Of a DNA stretch of 64,000 nucleotides, positions 1-9,321 are shown piece after piece. Origin of the DNA: Endocalyx cinctus. Its lineage: Eukaryota > Ascomycota > Sordariomycetes > Amphisphaeriales > Apiosporaceae. The first letter of the stretch is position 1; each line of letters starts with the position of its first letter. The position numbers were made by a program, and so were the translations under genes. Where the stretch lies: positions 1,922,001 through 1,986,000 of the forward strand of contig BCKC01000006.1 of the NCBI GenBank assembly GCA_001600455.1, given 5' to 3'. The notes beneath the pieces are model-generated. The model worked only from the letters and a program-made list of their open reading frames with translations. It made no database searches and was not told the origin of the DNA.

Positions 1-92
1 GCCTCGCCCATCCCGCGGGACTACTAATCAAGTCATAACTAGCCGTCCTCCCTTTTTAGTCAAAGTATGCACATGTATGTAGCTCGATCTAG

Positions 93-672
93 TTAACGTC
101 GATCCTTATTAGTTACTCGAGGTCCAACTACGTGGAATCTCGCCCCCTTGCTTCGAGAGAACGGTGATGTCCGTATAGACTCACGGCTGACTGCCGCATC
201 TTTATCCCGAACAGTATCCACAAATCGAAAATTAAAATCCTGGACCATGGTAGAAAGTACTGTTTGAATCAGGTGTGTCGCGAATCTGACTCGCTCCTCA
301 GTTTCTAGAACCACATAAAATGACAATGATACATAAAACATTCTAATTCAGTTCAACCTACTATTTACCTGGGCAGCTCCTTCCACCCTTTCCGGAATTG
401 ACGACAAATTTCTCATCGATAGGATTCTTAGGATCCAGCCATCGTTCGGGCTTCAACCGGAGAGGGTCGGGAAACGTGTCTGGATTGGTAAGTAGGCTTC
501 GATGGTTGACCGAGATCGCCGTCTTATAAACGTCATTGTCAGCAAGTGGTACATATCGCTGGACAAATGTAACTCTTTTATTTACCCCTCTACGAATGAT
601 CCAGTGATGAAATACCATATGTTCTTGGCAATATATTATTGGCAGTCGAGTTGTGAGGCGATGAAAATACAT
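93..672 (-). pseudogene. cytochrome P450 C-terminal remnant
   Basis: The minus strand encodes the end of a fungal microsomal P450. The PERW motif is followed by a heme-binding loop with the axial cysteine in GGRSCPG. Before it lies the K'-helix to meander region (RLTTRLPI, then a loop and NPDTFPDP). A 63-nt in-frame intron fits at 585..523 (donor GTAAAT, acceptor TATAAG), giving a clean GTAISVNHRS junction. A second donor follows the heme loop near 368, and the frame at 93-341 could hold the last helix and the tail. I find no ExxR helix, I-helix or N-terminal anchor upstream on this strand, and the preceding sequence is AT-rich. In live P450s the heme loop starts with Phe, which is missing here. 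I read it as a decayed copy that once partnered the neighbouring terpene synthase relic. An intact gene with an unrecognised upstream part is less likely. Confidence 0.6.
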
Positions 673-789
673 CTAGTGAGTGCTTAACTACGATCAATTT
701 GCATCTATGGCTATATATTGTACCTATAGCTATATATAAAACATATCACATAATTCGGTCGTTCTCAAGCGTTTGCAGTTCCTTAAAAA

Positions 790-939
790 TTACCGCATCC
801 TAATGGTTCGAAAGTCTACCCATCCGAGTATACCAGAGATAAAATTATTGGCTGCCTGATAAGGATCCTTCGATGCAACACCAAAGAAGTACATACCATG
901 TCTCCGTATCTTCGACATCCAGCCGCCCTTTTCTCCACC
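790..939 (-). other. possible C-terminal exon of an unrecognised protein
   Basis: A 49-codon open stretch on the minus strand ends in TAA and is preceded by a plausible acceptor (CCGCACAG). It reads like real protein (GGWMSKIRRHGMYFFGVAS, later ISGILGWVDF) but I cannot place it in a family. The upstream sequence shows no matching exon that I can recognise. It sits between the P450 and terpene synthase remnants, so it may be another piece of the same dead cluster. Confidence is low. Confidence 0.25.
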
Positions 940-1493
940 CTGTGCGGCTCACTGTGATAGGAAGCAACTGCAAGTGTATATCAAGATAGCCTGCATTATC
1001 ATGCAATCTGACCTATGAAAACTTTTATATCTCAGCCAATTCTGTTGCATGTATTGTGGAGCCGAGCCTGCCTACTTATAATCAAAGAGACTGACCCCAA
1101 TCCATAATCGTTACTCAGTTCCCCATTCCGGTACCTCATGCGAAGAACCTGCCAATCTGACTACGTTTATAACTTCTTTTAGGTCTTGCTTCCAGACCTT
1201 CTTATACCGGAGGTAAGCTTGCAGCTTACAGAAGGGCCTGAGCCTCTCGTCAAAGTCGTATCAAAGCCGTACAGCGCGCGGGATTGGCTGGGTTTGTGCA
1301 TCTGGCCGTCTGGTTGGCGTGATAGGCCGGGGGTGGAGATATTTTATTGCTAGCAGTAACTGTGTCCGTCTCGATAGAAGAACCTGAGAGACTCAGGCAT
1401 TTGCTACGTCGGCCCTCCAGGCTTTTCAATACTCACGCCGTCACGCTATCCTATTCCGTTTCACCACTCAATCCTTTTCCAACAGCAAGGGTT

Positions 1494-2308
1494 ATGGAGC
1501 ATTCAAGCCCACGCCAATCTTTGCTTTTGAAGATCAAAGGTCAAATTGTTCATCTCCCTGACTTAAAGCCAATCTTCTCCGATTGGGCAGGTATCAATAA
1601 TCACATTATTAATCCTTCTGTGGATTTTCTGAGAGTTAGAATTGAAAAACGACTAAAAAGTTAATGGGATATTGTTGCGCGGGGATGATATTACAACATG
1701 GCCGCGCATAAACATACCTAATATAACGGTGATATACGTTAATTTAGGGCAATTTACCATATAAATTGTACTGGAAATAACCCTTTTAATTCGTGTATAT
1801 AAGTCATTAAACAATACCGTAATGGCAGTCAGTAGAATAATTGAATAGTTAGACCTCATCATACATATGTTTTCTCTCACATCGGCCATACTGTAGCAAC
1901 AGATATCTTTTGAACTTAAATCTAATGAAATCAAAGAACCCTCTCTAACATAAGTCTAGTTTGAACCTCTGCCCTACCAAGGAAAGGAGACTAGCCGATA
2001 CCGATTTCGGTCTTTTTACAGCCGTTTGGTGGCCGCATGCACCTGAAGCTACGCTTGAAACTCTTGCTTATCTCGTGATGTGGCTTTTCACGTGGGATAA
2101 CGAGATGGATGAGCCTACAGGATCATACTGCGAGGACCTTTATGGAGCCCAACGGTATCGAGACCGCACTCTTAACTTCGTTCATCACTGCCTCGGCCTA
2201 AGAGCTACCGGGCCAGTTATTGATGTTCAGAATACAATTGTTCAGAGCTTTGAGCCTATGGGCTCCGCGCTCCGCAATAGCTTTAATGACGAGCATAATT
2301 ACTCATGA
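1494..2308 (+). pseudogene. class I terpene synthase relic (fungal sesquiterpene cyclase type)
   Basis: Two open stretches in different frames together resemble the N-terminal half of a fungal class I terpene cyclase. The first (from ATG 1494 to 1664) has the typical opening with a PDLKP segment and an NPS-V-F stretch. The second (1961-2308) has the ADTDFGLF-AVWWP helix, then the metal-binding region WLFTWDNEMDE, then an RYRD helix. The aspartate-rich motif is DNEMD instead of the usual D-D/E-x-x-D. About 296 AT-rich bases separate the two parts and I could not find a phase-correct GT-AG pair, so this is an insertion or a decayed intron. Translation stops after the 'RNSFNDEHNYS' region, and no NSE/DTE second metal motif is visible before 2837. 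An active enzyme would need it, so the locus should be inactive. Confidence 0.65.
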
Positions 2309-2837
2309 ATTATCTTATATGCATCGTGGATGATTACTATAGCTGCGTCTATCCAATAATAGCCAAAGAGACTCACGAGTGGCTATGGTGGCTTAGGACT
2401 GGTGGCTTATGCAGGGGATGGTACCAAACATTGTCCGGGATGACAGCCTTTTTCATATAAAGTGTAGACATTTTCCAGTTCTGATCCTTACGGTCAAACC
2501 ATTGCCCCCATCACCTACATAGCAATTTTTCCAGAAAAAAATTCGAAAGACATTATGAAGTTTTCCCCTTGGCTAGAAGACAATTCTTTGTATGAAACTT
2601 ACATAAAGTTCGGTCCTCACCACGAGAATACGACCCATTTTTGTCTTAGAGACTTACCCCTTTATACCTGGTCTCCACGCTGCTGGAAATACGTCGTTCC
2701 GCACCGCGGTGTTCTAGTCTGTATTGTTCAATTGAAGGGTGTTTTAGTTCAGTTTATATCCTAGGACTACTTGAAAATCCAAAAATAAGCGGATATTATA
2801 ATTTGTGCTAAGCAAGCACTTACATACAAAATTGTTC
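2309..2837. other. non-coding spacer after terpene synthase relic
   Basis: No supported gene. I looked for a terpene synthase C-terminus (NSE triad, RY pair) in all three plus frames and found only short open stretches with no family resemblance. Confidence 0.6.
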
Positions 2838-4442
2838 TTAGATAAAGCTCTCACGCGAACCAAGCACTTGGAAACTGCTAATTAGGGGTGTCGCGTTAGC
2901 TTGCGTGATACGCAGACGTACGTGATCCGCTGATACTGTGTTGTTCAGCGTGTCAATACGTTTGTATCCCAGTGACGTGCCCAGTACAAGTGGTTGAAAC
3001 GTTCCATTCGTAGCCACATCAATAGCATATTCCCCAATCCGCTGACCAAGAGAAATATATTCTTGCGTTACGAAGGCATCGATAGTTTGAATACCGCCTA
3101 GGTCGACTTCCAACCATCCCGTTGTTTGGTTGTTATCAAGCGCCCAGTATGTGTCAGAATTCCCATCCAGAACGCTAGCAGGGCCATAAAGCGTAGAATC
3201 GCTCCCGCGAATGCCACTGGCGTTCACCGCAAGCTCCGGCGTCAACAAGTTCCTGTCGAGAAAGGCGTCTCGCTTTGCTTTGAACTCGAGAAGCACATCC
3301 CTATCTTCTGCCACAATCTGCCCCGTCGTATCCGGCGGCACGTCCAACAGGTAAGCCACGCTCCGTCCCACCGTCTGCAGATACATGTCCATCAGGTCAT
3401 CGGCCGTTTTGGGCGTCTCGGTTGCGTGGTAAAACCAGCCTTCACGAATACGTGCGTCCGCTTCCGCGGGCGTCCAGTAAGTGCCACCGCGCACTCCCGT
3501 CAACAAGTCTGCCTCGGCGTAACGTTCATCGTCTTGCGTGCGGTTGATGGTATGCCAGTTCGTCTCTACCGTATATCCGTCCTCGTCGCCGACCCAGCGC
3601 GCGTCGACCCCCTGATGCCCCCACATGACGGCGTCAGGCTGGTTCTCGCGGATGATATCTCGAAAATTCGTCCAGTTGAACGTCTGCACCGTATCGGAAC
3701 CGCTCGCGCCGTCGAGCCATATCTCGAACAACTCCACGGGAGAGCCGTCGCTCCGACGCATCGTCACCAGTTCCGTCAGCTGCCGAGCGTAGAACTCGTT
3801 ATAATCGCCGGGCGAGTCGTCCCCGAAGATCTGCGGCTCGTCGTAGATCGTGCCGGTCAAGTTCGGCTTCGGCATCGCCGGGTCGCGGTGGATATCCCAC
3901 GGCGAGAGGTACACGCCGAAGTTGATGCCGTACTTCTGCGCCGAGTCGGCCGCCATCTGGACGACGTCGGCGTTCAACCCGGCCGCGGCGCGATCCCGGG
4001 CCCAGGCGCCGTTGGCGATCGCGTAGGCGGTCGTGCTCGTGTTCCAGAGGGCCATGCCGTCGTGGTGCTTGGCGGTGAGGATCATGCCGGTCATGCCCGC
4101 GTCGGCGAACGTTTTCGCCCACTGGTCCGTGTCGAGATCGGTCGGCGCGAAGACGTCCGGCGTCTGCTGGCTCTCGCCCCATTCCTCGTCCGTGAACGTG
4201 TTGGGTCCGAAATGGATGAAGGCGTAGTATTCTAGCTGGTGCCAAGCGAGCTGTCGGGGAGACGGCGTCTGCAGGTAGGGCGCGGGTGGCTCAGCTTGGC
4301 CGTATGCCACCCCAGTTAGCCGGAAAAATACGGTGCATAGCGAGAATAACCTCCATTGAAAGCGTAAAGCTCCTTTCCGTGATGTCAGAGACGCGCCCAT
4401 CTTTAAGTACTTTTCCAGATTGAGTAGAAAGGAAGGAAACAT
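2838..4442 (-). CDS. secreted alpha-L-fucosidase (GH29-like) with C-terminal F5/8 C (CBM32-like) domain
   Basis: This intronless gene of 534 codons should remove alpha-L-fucose from glycans outside the cell. The GH29 barrel starts with a WHQLEYYAFIHFGPNTFTDE segment, includes LTAKHHDGMALW, and has the expected Asp nucleophile in EIWLDGASG. After about residue 400 a discoidin-like module follows (ASVLDGNSDTYWALDNN, then GWLEVDLGG), a fold often used to bind sugars. There are two possible starts. The second Met (4400) puts a hydrophobic signal segment near the N-terminus with cleavage after VAYGQ. The first (4442) adds 14 residues and I think it is less likely. The central coding part is much more GC-rich than the flanking DNA. 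Many fungi lack GH29, so phylogeny could show transfer. Confidence 0.85.
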   Translation of the reverse strand: MFPSFLLNLEKYLKMGASLTSRKGALRFQWRLFSLCTVFFRLTGVAYGQAEPPAPYLQTPSPRQLAWHQLEYYAFIHFGPNTFTDEEWGESQQTPDVFAPTDLDTDQWAKTFADAGMTGMILTAKHHDGMALWNTSTTAYAIANGAWARDRAAAGLNADVVQMAADSAQKYGINFGVYLSPWDIHRDPAMPKPNLTGTIYDEPQIFGDDSPGDYNEFYARQLTELVTMRRSDGSPVELFEIWLDGASGSDTVQTFNWTNFRDIIRENQPDAVMWGHQGVDARWVGDEDGYTVETNWHTINRTQDDERYAEADLLTGVRGGTYWTPAEADARIREGWFYHATETPKTADDLMDMYLQTVGRSVAYLLDVPPDTTGQIVAEDRDVLLEFKAKRDAFLDRNLLTPELAVNASGIRGSDSTLYGPASVLDGNSDTYWALDNNQTTGWLEVDLGGIQTIDAFVTQEYISLGQRIGEYAIDVATNGTFQPLVLGTSLGYKRIDTLNNTVSADHVRLRITQANATPLISSFQVLGSRESFI

Positions 4443-5957
4443 ACAGAATAGATAATTCAGAAAACAACTTTATTCAAATTCTACTTCATCTTAAGCTAAG
4501 GTTGTATCGTCCGGCTATCTTTTATTCACCTGCCAATTTTGAGCCATGATCCGTTCATTTGTGACTGCTACCGTGTTGCGGGGTAAACTCGAGCTCCGTT
4601 TTGCCGGTTTTTGATATTCCATGGGTCGTTTGTGGTAGATGAAATCCTAGATCTAGAATAGCGTAAACGAACATTACCAAACTCCATTTTTGGTTTTGGA
4701 AGAAATGTCTTGGCAGGATAAACTGTAACGTTGACTAATCAGACATAAGGCATTCCTTATTAAATAAGGACCACGAAGACAGTGGTATTGATACATTGGA
4801 ACTTGTGGAATGATCTTTAGAAGGGGACAATATACTTGTAAGATGTATGGCTCGACGGTCAATTAATGAAATTCGGCGAGAGAAATGGAAACATCTAATT
4901 AATACTACGGCGTGGCCATAATTATGCCGGCAGGATGAAGGCACCCAATGGTGTTTAGAAATATTTAGATGTCGAAGGATGGGTTTAGTAAGGAGATCAG
5001 CTTGGGGATAGTTACAATTTTCCTTTGAAGTTAACTATCAAAAACTAGGTGTTGTTTTGTGAGCCAGCAAACAATAGAAATTGGTGCAACTCGAGTCTCA
5101 TCCATAACGCAGTTCGCATCCTTTAGAAAATGAATATCAATAGGTATATTTCCCGTAATTTACCCGGATCGAAATCTGCAGGTCCACGATTCTTGTCATG
5201 CGTTCTATTTATATAACTGAGGTCCTGTGATGCTTGATATTCAACTATGTACAGAGTCATCATCGTTGAGGATTCACATAATTCTTAATTGAATAATAGG
5301 TGCTTCATAATTATAGACACTAACTTAACCCAATGTTTTTTCTGTTCACCTGATAACTTTGGCCTGCCTTGAAACGTAATTACCATGTTCCAATACCTGA
5401 CCAGCTCGGTGGTGTTTTAAATCCCACACGGTGGTCTGGTTATTTAATTATTCGTATATGTAAGTTATCAGGTCAGGGTCCATACTTACCAAACATGATA
5501 ATCGTGTTAATTCCCCCTGGCGTAACTGGATAATGTTCACAGGCATTATGCATATTAGTTTTGCCTTCCTTGCGTATTCAGCGCAATCTACGAGGAGTGA
5601 TAGATAGCCACTGTAGTACAGCATATCCTAGCTAATCTTTTCCGACGTCTCATCGTTATATGAAGTAAAGTGGTAGTAATTACCGTCCGGGTGATTAGCA
5701 GCAAACAATTATACGAAATGTGGTGTACGATGACTCTTTTCAAAGAAAAAAAAAAGGAAAGAAAAAATTCCAATCAAGAACTTTCACTATCTATTTTTTT
5801 TTTTTTTTTTTTTTTTTTTGTTCTCTTGAAACTTTCCTTCTATCATCTTGCTACCTGACCTCATAATTCAACGAGAAAATCCAGATCTTGGACGTATCTC
5901 AAGACAAAATAGTTCTTCACTGAAAAAAAAACATTATCTTCATAATCTTCCAATAAA
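4443..5957. other. AT-rich spacer, with a 26-nt poly-T run
   Basis: No gene supported; the open frames here are short and AT-driven. A run of 26 T lies at 5794-5819, about 140 bp before the start of the small secreted protein, and may be part of its promoter. Confidence 0.6.
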
Positions 5958-6281
5958 ATGTTGGCCACTTCTCTCCTCTTCGCCTATTATACGGCCATGG
6001 CTCTCGCGTCTCCTCTCGGTAAGCGCGCCGATGTACTGTGTTCCGACATGGCATCGTACCAGGCATTTATGACCTGTTACAACAATGATGCCTCGCCTTT
6101 CTGCCACGACATTTTCGGGGACGCTCATTCCAAGTGCGTCGAGCAAGTTCAACTCAATTGCGGTTAGTGATTTACATTACTTGTCTAATTAAACCAGAAA
6201 ATGGCTAGCTAATTTGAAGCTCTATAATTTCCAATAGGAATTCTTTCCGGTTGCGAATGGAATATTATTGGGACCTTATAG
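5958..6281 (+). CDS. small secreted cysteine-rich protein with Kex2-type site
   Basis: Two exons (5958..6162 and 6238..6281) encode 82 residues. The intron has donor GTTAGT, a GCTAAT branch-like site and acceptor AATAG, and joins codons as QLNC-GILSGC. The protein opens with a short hydrophobic signal (LLFAYYTAMALAS) followed by PLGKR, a dibasic site where a Kex2-like protease could release the mature peptide. The mature part of about 59 residues has six cysteines, enough for three disulfides. Size, secretion signal and Cys content match fungal effector-like or antimicrobial-type small secreted proteins, but I do not recognise the family. Without the splice the frame stops at 6167 and one Cys is lost. 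The poly-T region upstream could be its promoter. Confidence 0.6.
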
Positions 6282-6746
6282 CTCCACTATATCTCTGACA
6301 ATTTCTCGAGATCAGTAGTTATGACAATGTTGTGAAGTGTAAAAGGGGACCGGGGGGCATAGGGGTGTTGTAGGGTGTGCTATGAAACCGGGAGAGGGCT
6401 TACCTTGTGGATCGAGAATACGATATTATCTTTTGGCAAGCAACTAGCTTATTTGAAAATGCAAAGAAAACGAAATTAAACAATTTACATCGCGAAAATT
6501 CACTTGCACTTCACCAGACTCAAATATTATTTCGATACTTTCCCAGTCCAAACACTGCACAACATCATGATCTAAGTCAACTGGGGTATTAACATATACA
6601 CTTACTTGCCGGATAGAACATTACGTGATTGTGTAGGTATATGTAAAATTATTTAACGTTCTCGGAATATTCTTAAGTCTATGATTTAACCTTTTCCCAT
6701 GATAAAAAATAATACTCATACAAAGCCGACTCGTATGAACCCATAC
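6282..6746. other. spacer with no recognised gene
   Basis: AT-rich DNA between the small secreted protein and the 3' end of the permease gene. Open frames are short and without motifs. Confidence 0.6.
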
Positions 6747-8529
6747 TTATAATATGTATCTAAAGTAGGGAGAGTACTCACCCATCTTGGATAGTTCCTC
6801 CTCGGTGTACTTTCCTTCTAATTCCTCTAGCGGGATGCGGTCCTTCTTCAGGTTGGCAGCCCGCAAGCAGTACCAGTTGGCGATGCAAGCGCCCCAACCG
6901 CCGACGGCGACGAGGACGATGAGGATGGTGAACCCCGTGGTGTACGTAGGAGCCTCGTCGTCCAGGAAAATGTTCGCGCCGATCGTACCTCCCAGCAGCT
7001 GTCCAAAGGTGGACTGCCAGCCCATGGCCGCCGCGCGCTTGGTGGGGTTGCGGACGTTACTACCAAGCCAGGAGCCGACGGCGGGCGCCTGCATGTTAAA
7101 CCCGGCGACAACGAGAAAGAGCGCAAAGTACGAGACGCCGCTCAGGTTCTTGTGGTGTAAAGTCGGCCATAGGATGATGACTCCGGCCGTGCCGATCGCG
7201 TAACTTATGAGGAGCGACCGGGCTCGGCATTGGTACTTGTCCGAGTACAGAGCGATGGCGATCACGCAGAAGAAGGCGAAGACGTACGGTGGAGAGGTTA
7301 GCGCCTGAGCTCTGATTGACGAATAGCCGAGGTTTTTGACCATCTGTAAGATATGGGTTAGTAAGGGGACGAAATGATACGGCTAAGTTTTCATGCTAGG
7401 TAAAAGCCAAAGGAGGACTTACAGTTGCCAGAGTATAGTTGACAGAGTAGGTCGGAACCGAGCCACCAAAAGCGAGGAGTGACGCGATGAAATAAGTTTT
7501 CCAATCTTTAACAGCCTCCCAGAAAATGCTCCATTTAAAGGCATAATCTGGAGCAATTGGACCGTCCTTATACTTAATCCTCAGCTTCAAGTACGTCATT
7601 TCGTCGGTCGTAAACCAAACCGAGCTCCATTTTTCAGGGAAATCGGGACAGAAGCGGAATCCCAAGAGACCGAAGAAGATGGTCAGCGAACCCTCGATTA
7701 TGAACAGGTACTGCCACTGCTTCAAGCCGAGGTGACCCTGGAGACCTCCGACCGCGTAAGCCAGAAGACCTCCAAACGCGCCTGAAAGCATAGTGGCGCT
7801 GTACCAGTAGGCGCAACGCGTCTGCAGCTCACTGGGAAGATACCAGGTTGATAGTGTGTAGAAGCAGCCTTGGAATAGTCCAGCTTCAAACACGCCGAGA
7901 AGAACGCGCGCGGCGACAAAGTCCCCGTAACTCTTTACCCAAGCACTGCCTAACGTAACGATACCCCAGCCCACGACAAGCACTATAGAGAGGACGTGTT
8001 AGTTATCTCTTCGTGTACATAACATACGACAGGTCTTGTTGACGAAAAAAATGATTAATCGTGGCGTTGACTTACTCGAAAGCCAGAGGCGAGCTCCATA
8101 TTTACGCATTAACATGTTTGACGGCGCCTCGAGTCCGGCGTATGTGAAGAAGTACCAAGTAAGGGCCAAGTTGAATTGATGGGACGTCATATTGGTGTCC
8201 GCCAAAAATGTGTAGATTTTGACGTTACCGGCGTTCGCCTTGTCGAGGGAGTTCAATAAATAGTATAAGAACAACCACGGGAGAATGCGAAGATCGAGAA
8301 GTCGAATGAGTCGCTTCATCGCCTTCGGGTCGTCTTCGAATCGAGACTTGAGTTCCAGGAAGTTTTCGTATTCCGCTACGTGAGAGCCATCGAGAGACAC
8401 GGGTACGGGCATGGCAGTCGACGGTAACACGTACGTCACACCCGCCGTCTTCTCCGGGTCTTCGGAGGTTGGAGCGCCTGCTATCGAGGCCTCCTCCTCT
8501 TTCTTCTTATGAATCGACTCTGACGACAT
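6747..8529 (-). CDS. MFS anion:H+ symporter, Dal5/allantoate permease-like
   Basis: Three exons (8529..8076, 7982..7423, 7343..6747) encode a 536-residue plasma-membrane carrier of the Dal5/Tna1 branch of the major facilitator family. These proteins import small organic acids such as allantoate, nicotinate, pantothenate or related anions. The N-terminal cytosolic tail ends in a KRLIRLLDLRILPWLF segment typical of this branch. Helix 1 carries LDKANAGN (canonical LDR-N-GNA), and the A-like loop lies around MRKYGARLW. Twelve membrane helices can be followed across the exons. The C-terminus reads GEYSPYFRYIL, also typical. Introns of 93 and 79 nt rejoin LWLS-M-LVVGWG and YTLAT-MVKN. It is divergent from the Zn2Cys6 gene and near the dioxygenase, suggesting it brings in that enzyme's substrate. 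The exact substrate is unknown. Confidence 0.88.
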
Positions 8530-9321
8530 GATGGACGCGCCTCAACTTCTACGGATTCTGCTGCTCAAGTTCCAAGGCTCTAGAATAGAATGCAGCCGAG
8601 GTGCTCTTATGTATCACCCTCCAGCTTCTATATTACCATGCGAGATATGTGAGAGCCAATCATTCGTGGCGGGAACTTCGGCGTTATTTCCTATCTATTT
8701 CTTATCATGGTGGCCGGGGCTAAGTGGAGACTACGAAAAACATCCGAGATAACTACACCCAAACAACACCCTGTCATCCAGGATATACTCGATCTGAACC
8801 CTTATTGCAGTAGGATTCATTCAATTATTATTTGGCTATCCCAATCTTTCCTATCCCATTCGCGGCACTAGACAGGCCTCGTAGTGCGATTACCAGATAC
8901 TTGGTAACGCGCATCCTATTGCCCCCAATCCGTCGGAATTTGCGCCTTAGGGTGTCCTAGTGGATAAGTCGCGTAAGTAATCAATTAATGAACCTATGAA
9001 CGGATCAACCACGCGCAGTACTTAAATGCAATCATACAGCATTAAGGAGGATAAGTGTAGCTACAGACGTAGATGCATAGTAGATCATATTTAGTCCTCC
9101 ATTCTAATTGAGTGGATCACTAACTTACGAATCTAAATTTAGAAGATAACACTTGGATTATATTATATTCATACCTGGAATTCGGAATGTACGTGCTGTG
9201 TATGTACTAGAATGATGAATGGTGGTCCAAGGGGAAAAAAAATTCGCGATTTTATATCACCACCTTTATCAATCACATAGCGTTTTTGCGGCAGTCTTCC
9301 GTATCATAAGGAGCATTTATC
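8530..9321. promoter_or_regulatory. divergent promoter with GATA-factor sites between permease and Zn2Cys6 gene
   Basis: This 792-bp intergenic region serves two divergent genes. It contains four HGATAR elements: AGATAG on the minus strand at 8691-8696, TGATAAG on the minus strand at 8701-8707, and AGATAA at 8747-8752 and 9144-9149. GATA factors of the AreA/NIT2 class bind such sites and turn on nitrogen-scavenging permeases, including Dal5 in yeast. A CCGTCGG everted half-site pair at 8930-8936 could bind a Zn2Cys6 dimer. The motifs are short, so chance occurrence is possible. The regulatory reading is inference. Confidence 0.35.

Noticed and set aside
2555..2764. 69-codon plus frame after the terpene synthase relic
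   Set aside because: Does not resemble the missing terpene synthase C-terminus or any other family.
3126..4235. 369-codon plus-strand frame opposite the fucosidase
   Set aside because: It is the antisense shadow of a GC-rich gene and has no protein features.
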